Of a stretch of DNA of 64,000 nt, positions 35,217 through 47,807 are shown piece after piece. Origin of the DNA: Apodospora peruviana (taxonomy: Eukaryota > Ascomycota > Sordariomycetes > Sordariales > Lasiosphaeriaceae); the NCBI GenBank assembly GCA_033439685.1, contig JAUEDM010000006.1, positions 558,001-622,000 on the forward strand. Reading direction: 5' to 3'. Below the pieces are notes generated by a model. It saw nothing but the letters and a program-made list of their open reading frames with translations. It had not been told where the DNA came from and did no database searches. Each line of letters starts with the position of its first letter. Within the stretch, counting starts at the first letter, position 1. The position numbers and the translations under genes are program-made.

Positions 35217-36956
35217 TTTCGGTCTGTCTTTTGCTCGTTCACTTTTTCTGTCTCTGTTTATTTGGATGTGAACCTACCTACCTGACCTTCAGACAAGAAA
35301 GTCAATTTCATGAAATTGGCTCGAAGCTCGTTCAAAAGGGTACTGCCCCAACATATTAATATAGAAGGCAGCGTCCACGCACGGTATTGAGTATGTAATG
35401 GATCGCAAACATCCCAAGATAACCCATCGTTCTCCCTCCCGAGATTTACAAATATCCCATCCATAAGGAGATAATATGGTTAAATTCTCACGTTAGTCCA
35501 GCTATCCATCCCCGCGCAAGAGCATCGTGAGGGGCATGTACAACAGTATGTTTCTCCAGAAAAAGATCTCCAATCCATAAACTTAGCCAGGGGTATTCAT
35601 CTTCCAGATAGCCGGGTCGGGCTGGACCCGTCCCTCCTTCACCTTGGTAAGGACGGGCCTGCGTTATTAGCCGACAGGATGACTTGTAGTTCCCGTCTGA
35701 GCAACATCACTTCTGCCGGGCACTATACTCTACTGTAAATATGAAGTTAGCATAGAGTCCAAAAACGTCGTCGTGATCTCAGATTGACTTACTCAACCTC
35801 CTGCCATACCTTCGTCGAAATAAAGGGTGTCTCATTGATCCCCCGAAGCGGATCAGACAATGACGATGGGGCCCCATCCCTGCTTCTTGAGAGCAGCAAG
35901 GCTTTCTTTCTCCCTCTGTCCAATGAACTTGCTTAACGCATACATCACCAAGTCTATCTCTACAATTCCATCGTCAAGCCTTTCCTCCTATCGTTTGGCC
36001 TCATCGAGCCTTTCTTTCCTATGTTTCGGTTGTCATAACTTCCTCGGGCTCTATTTCCCATAGAGATTATTCCTCGACACCTGCACCGGCGGTAGGAACT
36101 GGGTCATCTTGATCTAGAAGACTGACTCACGGCAGTCAACAACAGCCATAGTCTGAACTCAAACTATTCCAGCGCGTAGTGTAATTGATAACGAAACCAC
36201 ATCGGACTATCATGAAATGTACCATCTCAGTTGCCACCATCCTATGCATCAAAGTCCAAAACATCCATCCCATTACCAATATCTAAGAAACCAAAGTATA
36301 ACCTCTCAAGTCGCAAGCGAATTCTACGACTTTCAAGGTCCCGAGCCTCTCTAGACACATTTCCTTCATCTTTACTATATCTTCTGGCACATACTCCTGC
36401 CCTTCGCTCAAGGATCGCCCATTAATTCTTCAAGTCGACAATTTCCAACGCAGCTTAAACCTTTGGAGTATCCCTTGTAGCTCCCTATGAATCTCATAAA
36501 TTATTTGCTTACAAAATAATTTCAACACATAAGGCTTTCAGTGCCTACAAAGACTACTTCAGTTCTTCCAGTAAGGGCAATACAGGTAACATGATGTCCC
36601 AAGGGAAGACTAAAGATAAGGAAGTAAGGACTTTCAGCTTCAAGTTGCCCTCCCAGTATTATTGGATCGTAGCTATCCAGACTAGCTCTAGTCCACGCCC
36701 AAGACTTTCAACGAATCCAATTTGACTCCAAGAGTACTCGATGACACTGGTTTTGCGGGTATCATCTAACACTTGATATATCTCGAAGTCAATATTGTCG
36801 GACGGTCAAATTCGTCCTACAAGGACAGACCAGCCATACCAGTCAGACTCGGCTTTATAATCGGAGCTCGTGTCCTGTAAGGCCCTATGCCACCAAGACC
36901 GCTTAGTCCGTTGGCGAGTGGATGGTCGTGGGCGTCCAGATTTTGCGGCAACTCGT
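35217..36956. other. Gene-free stretch, 1.7 kb
   Basis: No frame here is convincing on either strand. The DNA is A+T-richer than its flanks, especially at about 35840-36820, with no terminal repeats or transposase-like frame. The left part presumably contains the GH30 promoter. Confidence 0.5.
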
Positions 36957-38863
36957 CTAGAATCCTGACGTGATGTCATCTACCGGTCCCAGCCGACCGG
37001 GGACTAGCAGAGAGGGAGCCTTCACAGTCCCAAACGGCTGACTCTGCATCTCGCCATGTCCAGCCGATGACCGAGAGCCCTTGACGGGGGAGAAGGAGCG
37101 GATCTCTCTGCCAATCGACCGCAGCCAGTCCCGTCCGTTGCGTCGGATGTCCGAAGAACGGACGACCTCTTCAAGGAAGTGTTGCTTCTGCCTCTTGACG
37201 TAATCGCAGTATGCTTGTGCCGTGCGGCGCGCTTCCTCCTCAGTGTCTGGCGTGGGGTATGTTTCGGCGATGGCATATGATACGTAGCTGAGAGGGCGAC
37301 CGAAGCAAGGTGGCCCCTGGTATGATGCTGGTATGATGATTGCGCCACCGTCCCTCATTATCTGCCATACCAGCCATGTTCGATCATCCCATTCCCGATT
37401 CTCCCTTCGCGTGACCTACCGAAATTCGCGCAGATGGCACCGTATGCAGCTCTCTCCATTTGGGCGGATGAGGTTGTGGACTCGGACAAACGTATCCGCG
37501 ACTCTACAGGCGCTCCGTGAAGTAGGAAACGGATGGGGCGCGTGGGTCGCCCCTAAGGAAGAATTGAATCGCGGCCGCTACTTGGTTCTCATAGCCCCCT
37601 TCCCAATCGCCTGGGCAGAGTTGTCGAAACTGCTGTACCATGCTGTAGACTCGTTCATGCTCCTGGTCTCTGAACTGAACCCCACCGGGCAGAGAGACAG
37701 ATTCCGCAGAGCTAGCGTCCGGGAATATTTGGCGTGAGTACGTACGTAGGTTATCCCAACCCTCCTTGAAGCGGGCCAAAGGGATCGTGGTTCTCCTAGA
37801 CCACGAAAAAGTCCACTTGTCGTCTTGGGCGCTGAAGCAAAAACTCCCCGTCTTAGCATCAGATGTCCCCCGCGCCCTCAGCACGGTAGTGATGGAGCGG
37901 CAGAATTCGTTGTACGTTCCTGTCTGTATTCCAGTTTGCTCTTCGGGCTGGAGCTTTCCGGGCCCTCCCTGTCGTCTAGCTCCTTCTTCGCCTCCTCCTG
38001 CGCGAGCAACGGCGAAGAGACGCTGGAGAGCGCGTCGATGATTGCTCCAGCGAAGAGGGATCCGCAAACTCGTCCTAGGCTTGCTGAGAATGGGAACGAT
38101 AAGGACACGTCATCGGAGGTAGCGGATGCTAATGCTGTGCTGTTGAAGTAGGGCGCAACCACCCATCCACCCGAGTAGCATGCTGCCACGAGCAAGGTGG
38201 CTCGGGCATTTCCTAATGCACTCTTGACCCGCACAAGGCTAAGCCATTTCCTGGAGTTACCATTATCGAGGAGGAGTCTGTGGTCGTCTGATCTGTGACA
38301 GAACACCATCAGAATGATGGGGTGCTCGTCCTTGGCGCGAGCAGCGGCTTTAGAAACCTCGTCGAGGAATCTATCAATCATCTTGGCGGGTGGAACCACC
38401 ATCACAGGGCTGATCTCGGATTCGAGAAGCTCAGGGCTAAGGACGACATTAGGACATTCAGAAGCGGTACCATGGTAATAGGGGCCATGCTTCTTCAACA
38501 ACTCGCTGGGCTCGGCAGCGGTAAGCCATACTTCGTCAGCAACTGAACCTTTCAGGAGGTAGTTGAAAGCGTAAAAGTCGGAAAGGAAACACCCATCTTC
38601 GAACTGGGAGCCGGTGGAGACTGTCTAGTGGGTTGCTACGACGATGATGGTATTGTTAAAGGTCGTGACGTGAGTAACTGCTCACTGCTCAGACAAAGAG
38701 AGCAGAGGTAAGTGCTAACCAAGCCTTGCTCTGATTCGGCCGCCGAATGATAACTCCCCAACGCAATAAAAGAACACCTCGGCCCATCCAAACAATGTAT
38801 CTTACACCCAATAAAAGATTCTGGCGAACCCCAATCACTTTTCCTCCATCTCATTTCCATCAT
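36957..38863 (-). CDS. Caspase-like (C14-fold) protein, possibly disrupted
   Basis: Recognisable blocks run N to C: a short first exon from 38863 (MMEMRWRKSDW...FIALGSYHS), then FYAFNYLLKGSVADEVWLTAAEP, VVPPAKMIDRFLDEV, the fold core IILMVFCHRSDDH and LLVAACYSGGWVVAPYF, then IGRVCGS-like FSASLGRVCGSLFAGA. The C-terminal blocks are SFCFSAQDDKWTFSWSRRT and SYQGPPCFGRPLSYVSYAIAE. The His and Cys positions of a caspase dyad are present, but the Gly residues usually flanking the His are not. Joining the blocks needs two weak introns (about 38012-37960, donor GTCTCT; and about 37535-37424, donor GTTTCC). Otherwise the gene carries a frameshift and a stop. It could be an active orphan protease, a pseudoenzyme or a decaying gene. 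It is adjacent to a DUF1772 gene with no clear link. Confidence 0.55.
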
Positions 38864-38896
38864 TAGCCTGTGGCTTTTAGAAAAAACTTGTACGGT

Positions 38897-39388
38897 TCAG
38901 TTCCCGTCCAGCACCGTCCATAGGCCGATGGCACCCGCAATCACTGCCACGACACCCTTGACGCCGTTGAGCACATCCCACTTCCGCAACAGAGCCTCCG
39001 TCTTGACCGAAACCTCGGTGCCGCCCTCCCGGTTCTCCGAAGTGCCGGCAATGACGACAAGCTGACGGCTGACCGGTTCCACCGCGCCAAGTGCCCACGG
39101 CAGCAGGGCACCCATGAGCGCGGCGCTGGTGGCCCATCGCGACCAGGAACCCAGCCCCAGCTGCCGGTACCGGTACGCGACGAAGCCGTGCAGCAGAGCC
39201 GCCGCGAAGCCCGACGATGGATGTGTTGCCCATTTGAGGCTGTGGAGGAGCTTGAACTGTTTGACTGCGATGTTGTGCGGCGCCGCGAGCAAGGTGGGAA
39301 CCACCACGAGCGAGACAGCGCTGCTTGCCCCGCCGGTAAGGAACGACGCGGCGATGGCGAGGCCCTTTGTAACTGCGAGAGTCGTCAT
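38897..39388 (-). CDS. DUF1772 (anthrone oxygenase-like) membrane protein
   Basis: An intronless frame of 163 residues from the ATG at 39388 (MTTLAVTKGLAIAASF); the frame is open a little further upstream but lacks an ATG. Several hydrophobic helices (GLAIAASFLTGGASSAVSLV, WATSAALMGALLPWALGAV, VKGVVAVIAGAIGLW) and a central LLHSLKWATHPSSGF segment fit the DUF1772 family. That family includes anthrone oxygenases of polyketide pathways and many proteins of unknown role. No polyketide synthase or other secondary-metabolite gene is nearby, so a biosynthetic role is unsupported here. The stop lies only 33 bp from the start codon region of the caspase-like gene. Confidence 0.82.
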   Translation of the reverse strand: MTTLAVTKGLAIAASFLTGGASSAVSLVVVPTLLAAPHNIAVKQFKLLHSLKWATHPSSGFAAALLHGFVAYRYRQLGLGSWSRWATSAALMGALLPWALGAVEPVSRQLVVIAGTSENREGGTEVSVKTEALLRKWDVLNGVKGVVAVIAGAIGLWTVLDGN

Positions 39389-40676
39389 GGTAGGACAAAG
39401 TTGAGATGAATCGATTGGGGTGGTCAATTGATTGGACTAGTTTGGTTTGGGATCTGGATTAAAACTGGGATTCGAGGTTGAGTTGTGAATTTGTTTGTTC
39501 CATTCCCCCGCGCGCCCTACGTAAGGGACGGACCTTCCCAAGCCACTGCTGTGGCTGCTGTGAAACACCAAAGATCTCCGAAAGGAACGAACCCTGCGTT
39601 AAAGGGGAACCTTCCATTGTTTCTCCCGGTTGCAATCTACGAGCTTTCAACTGGAACTACTATCAATTAACCGTCACTTATAGAGCTACATACATCGAGA
39701 AGGTCACATTGGACCTGCAGTGCGCGAAGTTCACCTAAGACGGTTAAGTGGGTGGTATACTCGATATTGACAAGATTATATATCAATCGAGGTCATTTAT
39801 ATACGAATGAGAAAGTACTTATATGCCTAGTTCTGAGCCAGCCTCGGTTCACCAGCCGTGATGTCTTTGTGATGAACCTGGAAGTGACGGTTCGCTAGTA
39901 ATGTAGTCCGTCGTTGCTTAAGCAGGCTCGGTTCGGAGGGTCATCAGAAGGTCCACCATCGTTCGGTGAGAAGAAAATGCCGACACTGAGACTCTGTGAG
40001 ACGCCAGAAATGGCAAGAGTGCACACGATAGGAAAGGGCCAATTGGTGCAAGAAGGAGGCGGAGAAATTTAAAGTTTGCACCAAGTGAGTTGAGGCAGCT
40101 GCCCCACCCGGGCCGGCTTTTCAGCAGCCAGCAGCTGCTTCAAGCACGTCAAGGTCCATCCTAACAGCTACCCCTCGGTCCAGTTCAGCCCCTCCAGGCT
40201 CCTGCCCGCCAAATCTACCCCGGTCGCGCTCAAGGTGCGGTTTGCCGTTCGGCTTTGCGCAAGGGCGGCCGAGCGCAAATTCAAGACGGGAGCCATTTCT
40301 CTATTCACTTTTTCCCCAGACGGCAATTCAGTCTGCTGCACATCATGCCAATTGGCCCAGGATATGGAAGCTCTCTAGTATTGCCAACCCAGATTGCCTC
40401 GTCGACGTGAACGCCACGACGGTGACTCGGCCCCCCGCACCCCTCTGCGTGCGCGACAGACCAACACACCGGACGACGCGAGGCCAGCCTGCTTTGCCCT
40501 AGCCAGGACTCAGGACGGGAGCTGGGAAAAGGAGCGCATCGAGGAGCGTCGGAACAGCCATCGAATCGCCTCGAGTTGCTGCGAGAAGCCGCCGGTCCTT
40601 CTCAAATGAGCGACGACCTCGACGCCCGTTGCGTAACGTCGAGATCCAATGAGAGCCGGATCCACTATTCTAAACA
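39389..40676. other. Divergent promoter region
   Basis: Separates the DUF1772 gene (-) from the ERT1/AcuK-type gene (+). No coding frame or RNA is evident. The right half is C-rich with CCCC runs and may be the long leader of the regulator. Confidence 0.5.
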
Positions 40677-42807
40677 ATGACGGGAACAGCAGCCATGGAG
40701 AGGACCAGCGGAAACGAGACCAATGACCCCAAGTCCGAAAACGACACCAAGTCCAAGGATCACCACGCGCCTGGCCCAGACGATGCCCATAAGACCCCCA
40801 GCAAGAAGAGGCGCAAGGTCAATCATGGTAATGTGGCTCTATTCCTGTCTCAACGCCTCTCCTGTCCCCTTTCCCACCCTCGCCCCGTACTCCGAGGCGT
40901 ACACCCCCGTCGGCCACATACGTGTTCAGCAAGCTAATGCCGCCTGCACGTTCCTACAGCTTGTCTATACTGCCGTCGATCTGTAAGTCCCATCTATCCC
41001 ATTGCACCGGACAACCCCCCGTCCAGCAATTGGTCCGCTGTTCGTGCTCGCCCTGGGCAGCAACAGCAATGGCGGACAGTCCTGCAGAGGCGGATACGGC
41101 TCCCGCACCTACCCTTCGATGGCGTTCAGTAGCTAATCAGGCTGTTTTGATCTTTCCCAGCACATGACGTGCGATCTCGTATGTGCCCTCTCTCGTTTCA
41201 CGTCAATGGCTTGCAATATTGGTACCCCCGAGCTCGAACAATGATTGACCTGAGGCCACTGCCCCGTAAACAGGAAAGGCCATGTACGAGATGTGTTAAA
41301 CGGAACATTGGCCACCTGTGCCATGATGAGCCTCGTGATCAAGACTCGAGGAAGTCCAAGAGCGTCGCCGCGCCCTCGACTGTGCACGAGTCGGAGTCTC
41401 AGCCGGACCTCGCCCGCAGCACGATGGACCAGGGCGCTGGGTCGATGGGGCCACCCTCCTTCGACGCCTCGGGCATGAGCACTGGGCCAGGTCAGGTTGC
41501 GAAGGCTGCCTTCGACGCGACAGCGCTAAGTCGGAGCAATGCTTTACAGCTCGTGCAACCCACGCCAGTGTCGGGCATACAACCCAGTGCCCTGAGCAGC
41601 AACATGAACCAATGTAAGTCCTTTGACTCTCCAACCGTCCCCTTCGCACAGGAGCTGACCCTGCCACTTGCAGTCACTGGTTTCTCGGACCACTGGCTCA
41701 ACACCCAAAATCACTATCACGACATGCACAACCTTCATCCAAACTATATGTTTGCGCCAGAGGTGACAAATGAATTTAATCTTTTGCATGACTTTTTGCA
41801 GAACAGTTTGCTCGACGACGGTGAGCAAGCCCAACAGCAACTTCTGGGAACCAGCCCACCAGACGCGGTTCCGGGTTTTCCAGGCAACGACGGTCTGCTT
41901 CCCCCGAGTGCCACTCAGGGAGGCGGCTCGATGCCTCTACCCAACGTCGAACAGGGCAAGTCGATCGCGAGGCCGTCGAGTGCCATCCCCACGGACAAAG
42001 CCCGCGAATACTACCTCCAGGCCGCTGATCCGTCAGGCAATGACACGCCAGAAGAGCGCATGCAGCGCGTCTTGAAGGCCAAGTATGACGCGGGCCTGTT
42101 AAAGCCGTTCAGCTACATCGAGGGCTACAAGCGACTTTCGTCCTATCTCGACACTCACGTCGCGCCGGCTTCCAAGCTGAAGATCCTTAGACAGCTCGAC
42201 CGCTTCCGGCCCAAATTCCGCGAAAAGATGCAGGCGCTGACGGACATGGACCTGGTGCTCGTCGAGATGTGGTTCGAGAAGACGCTGATGGAGTACGACC
42301 GGGTCTTTGCCAGCATGGCGGTCCCGGCCTGCTGCTGGAGGAGGACCGGGGAGATTTTCAGGGGAAACAAGGAGATGGCTGAATTGATCAACGTGCCGGT
42401 TGAAAGACTCCGAGGCGTAAGTTGACACTGGCTAGGGCGTCTCCATCACCTCTGATTTCTGAGGTCTGTGTGTCTGACTCATATTTGCTGTATAGGGAAA
42501 AATCGCTCTGCACGAAATTCTGACGGAAGATTCGAACGTCAGGTATTGGGAGGAGTTTGGAACGATAGCCTTTGATCCGGCTCACGATACTCTCCTCACG
42601 GCGTGCTCGTTGAAGAATCCCGACGACAGCTCGAGTGATCCGATCGTGAATTGCTGCTTTTCCTTCAGGATCCGAAGGGACGATCATAAAATGTGGGTTT
42701 TTCTTTTTAATCACGGAACTGTTTTCTTGCTGTCTCTGTTTTGTTTACTGACAGACCGCAACAGCCCGAGTTTAATCGTCGGCAATTTCCTACCGCATGA
42801 CCCATGA
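40677..42807 (+). CDS. ERT1/AcuK-family Zn2Cys6 transcription factor
   Basis: A nuclear zinc-cluster regulator of the ERT1/AcuK/Rds2 family, known to control gluconeogenesis and the ethanol/acetate switch. Exons 40677..40827, 40960..40982, 41161..41178, 41274..41613, 41674..42416, 42496..42692 and 42765..42807 join in phase to 504 residues. The zinc cluster is spread over four exons, two of them only 23 and 18 nt: ACLYCRRSHMTCDL then ERPCTRCVKRNIGHLCHDEP, preceded by the basic KKRRKVNH. The middle part has GFSDHWLNTQNHYHDMHNLH. The C-terminal PAS-like region contains SYIEGYKRL, GTIAFDPAHDTLLTACSLKN and the family ending SLIVGNFLPHDP. The fifth intron (41614-41673) is 60 nt and open in frame. 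Which paralogue (AcuK or AcuM/ERT1) it is cannot be settled here. Confidence 0.92.
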
Positions 42808-43464
42808 CCATGACAAGGAACATGCATTTTTACAAACCTAGCGCTTTCATCCCATACCTTGCATTGCACGACAATGACGATTACTGTTTAGTAGGGGGCT
42901 TTTGTGTTTACTTAGTATTTTAGGGGCAACAACGAACAATGATAGTTATATAAAGTACCGGTGTTTACGATTCGCTCAGAGGCTTCACGAGCTCAGGGGA
43001 AATATCAATAGGCCTGGTGGGCGGTAAATCTGTGGGACATGTTCTCGGAGCAAGCTCTTTTATTTATTTTCTACTACAATATCTTGCGATACCTTAGAAA
43101 TACAATATGGAAGGAGGATCTAGTTCAAAATGGATGTGTCAAGGATTGGATCCAGTTGTTGCAAAAGGAGAGGGCAGGTACGGAGGAAGTCAAGTTCCGT
43201 ATCGTGCCTTCCCACGGCTGGACGGGCAAGATTAATCTTACCTTATTATTTGAGTCAATCTAGGCTCCCATCGATATCCAGACCGTGGCTTTTTCTTTCC
43301 ATTCGTCAGCCCAATGATCCCTTCGTTCGTGCGGTGCCCACGATCCAGCGCGCGACCTGCGACGAGTCAGGGCAGCCAGATACTACAACAGTTTCCGTCT
43401 TTGTCTCGATTTACTCCCTAGATACGTCCCTAGATCCCTCTGTATCCTGGGGATCATTGCAAAG
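42808..43464. other. Intergenic between regulator and SPO22
   Basis: A+T-rich; contains the 3' UTR of the regulator and the promoter of SPO22. No gene seen. Confidence 0.5.
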
Positions 43465-46400
43465 ATGCCTCCAGGCGGCCCGCACTTAAACGATGCGTCC
43501 CAGTCGGCAGTCAACAAAGCTGAGAAGCGCATCGACGCAGCAGTCGGTATGTTTATGCCATGCCATCCCCCTTTCCACTATCACCGTCACTTAACCGCAC
43601 ATTACACCCACTCACGAAATGTAATGTTAGAATTCGCCCGCGACCTCCACAAAATTCTCTCTAGTGGCAGTCCCAAAGACCTGCCCGCAACAGACGACCT
43701 GGCTACGCAGATCCGCACACACATCGACAGGCTCTTTCACTCAAACGGTCACGGTGTAGCGCATGCGCATGCGCAGCGCTACAGTTACGTCCACGGCGTG
43801 TCGGGAAGTCCAGAGATTGATGAGCTGGGAACTCGACTATGGAACCTTTGCACGCGGTTACGTCGCAGGGAAGACCCGACGATGGGGCAGCAGAGATTGA
43901 AGAAACAGTTTTTGTATGGACGGGTGCTGGCGCTCAATTTGTTGGTTGTGGCGAAACCGCTAGAAACAAGTGGCGGAGGGGAGTTGGTGAGGATTTTGAA
44001 GTTGAGTCTCAAGACGGCAAGGGATTGTCTTGTTGTTGATGGTGGTAAGAGCAGCGGGAATGGGAATAATGGGGGGACAGATACGGTGTTGGCTGGGGCG
44101 GTTTTGGGCACTGCTGGGGAGTATAAATCACGACTGCAGGATTTTGGAGAGGAAGGGTTGACAGAACGGGAAAAGGGGGAGAGGAGGTGTCTTGAAGTGG
44201 AGTATTTTATTATCAGGACTGTGTTGGTGAGTTGCATTCCTGTTGAGGGGGGTGTTTTAAGTGACTGACGAATAATTACCTAGGCATGGATCGAAAAGAG
44301 GCTCGATGTTGCCGAGCACATGTACACCAAAGCGGAACGGCTACACAAATTCCTGACGCCGATTTATGCGGAGCGGCTCGCCGACGTGCTCTTTGAGATT
44401 GGCAAGTCGATGTGCGCGCGAGGGGACTACAAGATCGCGGCCAAGTGGTTAGACCGCGCAAACGAGGTCATCAACACTCAGAGCCTAGAACAACTATCCC
44501 GCGAGGGCGTCGAGCTGCGGCTGGCAATCATGCAGGCGCTGTTCACCGCGCTTTTGGGTCAGGAGACGCCCGAGGGTCTCGAGAGGGCCAACAATATGGT
44601 CGATTTCATCGAGTCGGAAGTCGGCAGCACCAGGATGGTGGTCTCGCTGCTCAGGCTCGAGCTGCTCCAGAAGACTCCCGCCGAGGTGTTTGACGCGGAT
44701 GTCTATTCCGAGGTGCTCCGGCGCATGATACGGAATTTTGGCGACGGCACCGACGCCGCGTTCAAGTTGATCGTTCACCATGTGAGGAAACTACACGACA
44801 AGAGTCCCAGTGCCGGTTGTGCGGTGTTGGATGACTTTATACTGGCGTTGCGCAATATCACAGCAGAGGGAAACAGTGATAGTGGTAGCTGGATAGAAAA
44901 GGTTGTTATTACGAGGATGTGGATGATTACGAACCAGAGGGACTCGGTCGAGACCATTGAGGTTGTTCGAGGGTTACTTTCGCACCTTACGAGGCCGTTG
45001 AGCGCTGAAGCTGCTGTTGCGGCGCAGGCAGTAAGTTGACTATATTTATCACCCTGACAGGATGGACGGTCTCATGCTAACTGGTGCTGTGTCTCGAAAG
45101 TTAACCTGGAAGAAGCTGGAGTCGTGCTACAGTCTGAACCAGTTCGATCTCGCGGAGAAGTGGTGTCTACTCTCGCTGCACAGCGTCTTTCACAACTGCG
45201 GAACGAGTAACACTGCGAAGCTGGAGAGGTATGTACTAACTATTACGGTACCCTTAGGTAACTGTTGATGGTCTGGAAGCTGACACACTGCCGGACAACA
45301 GAAAACTCCTGCTGTGCGCCCTGGCACGGAATAACCTGGATGCTGCGGTCTCGATAATACAGGGAATGACCAAGCAGAACTGGAAGACTGAACCGATAAC
45401 GGCGTATCTGGCCTTCAAGGTCGCGATCCGCGTCCAAGATCACGAGCTGGCAGAACGGTGCTTGGACGCTGTCAGCTTGGCACCGGACCATGTCGATTTC
45501 CTTGGGGCGTGTATCGCCGAGTCGCAAAAGGCGGAGGATATCTCCTGCGCCATTGCCGCGCTGAAGAAGCTGCAGAGCAAATATGAGCACAAGGAGCCGA
45601 ATCCGATCCATCTGCCTGCACTGCTGCGGTGTACGATCCGGCTGCTGAATCTGTTGGTGGAGAGGCAGGATAACGCGGCCGAGAAGGAGGGGATTGTGAA
45701 TGATCTTTGTTCACACTTTGAAACTGGTGAGTGAGACTGTCTATTATGCCGGTTTGGCTACCTACGTGACTGACGCAAGTGACATGATTTGTAGTCGCAA
45801 ATACCCTCGCGGAACAAGAGAAACAGGACACGATATCGGGAGAGAACAAACTGAAAAAGATATTCACCGTCGACGAGCTCGACTGGTTCAGCCGGAACGC
45901 CTACAACCTGGCGCTCAAGCACACCACGACCTGGGACTTGCGGTGTGTCGTTCGGATGTTGACCGCCTGCGTGAGAATCATTGCCTACTTCCCGTCCGAC
46001 TACAACAGCTCGGCTACGGGCGTGGATCTATCGCTCAAGACGCTCTTTTCGCGGTTCATCGTCACTTCGGCGCTGGTCTCGCTAGCCAGGACGCAGGATA
46101 AAGTGGAGCAGCAGGTAAAGGATTACAGAGATATGAGGGCGCATGTGCTGGCCTTTGATGAGCAGTTGACGTCGGAACACAATGCTTATAGTATGCTGCA
46201 GCTGGACGAGCACTCCAGGGAAGATATGGCGCGAAAGCATTTGATGCTGCTGGCGTTTGACTTTGAGGCGGCGACTGTCTTGGGGGCGTGGGAGGATCTG
46301 GGTGTTATTGTGAATAAGGCGAGGAGTGTGAAATCTCGAAGGGTCGATACGTTCCAGGCGATGGCAGATTGTTTGCTTAGAGCTGCTGGTGGTGGTGCTC

Positions 46401-47083
46401 CTCCTCAGGATGCGACAGGGATGGTGGATGGGAGGATTCCAGGTAAAGGTAAGTCTTCTCTTGGTTTAAGTTTGAAGGAATTTTGCGGTTTGGAAACTAA
46501 CAGTGTTTGGATGCACGACCAGTCCTGTACTCGACGATGCAAAAGATTGTCAACGAGATCTGGGTGCTCGAGACGTTTGATGTCGTCAAGCTGTCCCAGT
46601 ACACTCGTTGTCTGTTCCACACCACGCTGCCGTTGGATGATGCTTTGGCGATGAACTTGCTGGACGAGTCGTGTAAGATGGCGAGGGAGCTGAGAGAGGT
46701 AAGTTTTTGTCTCGATTATTTATTTTCGGGTTTCGACTCTGATGTGTGTTGGATATGTTTGTGGTTGGCCTGCAGATGCACAACACTCCAACAACGATTT
46801 CTGGTGTACTCATCTCGAATGCGCAACTACTGACACGGACTCTCTATAGAAAGACTCGGCCGGCTGGCCAGAAGAGGAACTGGAATGGATGGCCACGACG
46901 TCGTTCAACCACGCCGTTGACTGCTACAGCGTGCAGGAGGGTGAGCGGGCGAGAGAGTGGGCGACCAAGGCGATTAATCTGGCTCATTACTGCAATGATG
47001 AGGGGTTTTTGGAGGATATGTTGCAGAGGAAGTTCTCGAGCTTGAAATTTGACTCTCGTGAGGAGGAGCGCATGGAGATGTGA
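43465..47083 (+). CDS. Meiotic SPO22/ZIP4 TPR protein
   Basis: SPO22/ZIP4 is a TPR-rich ZMM protein needed for crossover formation at the synaptonemal complex. Exons read 43465..43546, 43631..44226, 44284..45030, 45101..45228, 45302..45726, 45795..46448, 46523..46698 and 46850..47083, in phase, giving about 1,013 residues. Matching blocks include AWIEKRLDVAEHMYTKAERL, LADVLFEIGKSMCARGDYK, TWKKLESCYSLNQFDLAEKW, LDWFSRNAYNLALKHTTTWD, YSTMQKIVNEIWVLE and EELEWMATTSFNHAVDCY near the end. Repeated helix pairs fit TPRs. The join between the last two exons (154-nt gap) may hide a small extra exon, since a second branch-site-like CTACTGAC lies at about 46827. Expression is expected only in meiosis. 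Confidence 0.93.
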
Positions 47084-47807
47084 GTGAGGAAGGGTTATGA
47101 GGTCACAGTTCTCGAGAGATGTATCACACGGGTACAAATCAGCTGTTACAGGCTGGCTGGCATTGCATATAGCGAGGAGTTTATATGGACTTGTCTGCCG
47201 TTTAGAGAGGTAATATCGCGGGAGAATATGCCATGACAAGGTGTGTGAAAGGGGCTCTCCTTTCCACGTGGTATGGGATGCACAAGGAAGATCTTGTCGT
47301 AACCCATCCCCTTGAGGACCGCTTCGGCACCTCTGATATACGGAATATGTTTCCACGTCTGGAGGAAAAATAGGCAGATGCCCCTAATCCTATCCTCAAT
47401 CTTGGCGGACACAGGCTTTGATTAGCCCCAAAAAGTCTTGGTGACCTGCAGTGTCCTCAAGGGGATGGGACCTTCATACTTCTAACAGGAAAGAGCATCA
47501 AATACGAGTGCTTTCGAGGAATGTCATACTCGACCATCGTAAAGTCGATGGCACTGTCCAGTTAAACAGCAAAACTTATGTGTCTTGACACAGTCCTCCC
47601 TTTTTTTGAAGGCCTTTTATTTTGAGAACTAAGAGTGCAGCAACTTTAATCCACTTGCAAGCGCCACAGAACTGACAACTTGTATGAGCTGAGGAGAGTG
47701 TCTTTATTCAGCGTGTCCCCTGAGTTGTTTGTCCGTTGTCCTCCGGTGGGATGGAGAAAGAGGACTAGATATTTTTTAAAATTTGCTTAAAAGTATATGC
47801 AATTAAG
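47084..47807. other. Intergenic, 3' of SPO22
   Basis: No gene seen. It contains the SPO22 3' UTR and the region upstream of tRNA-Ser. Confidence 0.55.

Noticed and set aside
35217..36956. Possible RIP-degraded transposon in the A+T-richer gene-free stretch
   Set aside because: No terminal repeats, target-site duplication or transposase/reverse-transcriptase motif could be read in any frame.
38897..39388. Secondary-metabolite cluster around the DUF1772 gene
   Set aside because: No polyketide synthase, NRPS, P450 or cluster transporter lies nearby. DUF1772 alone does not indicate a cluster.
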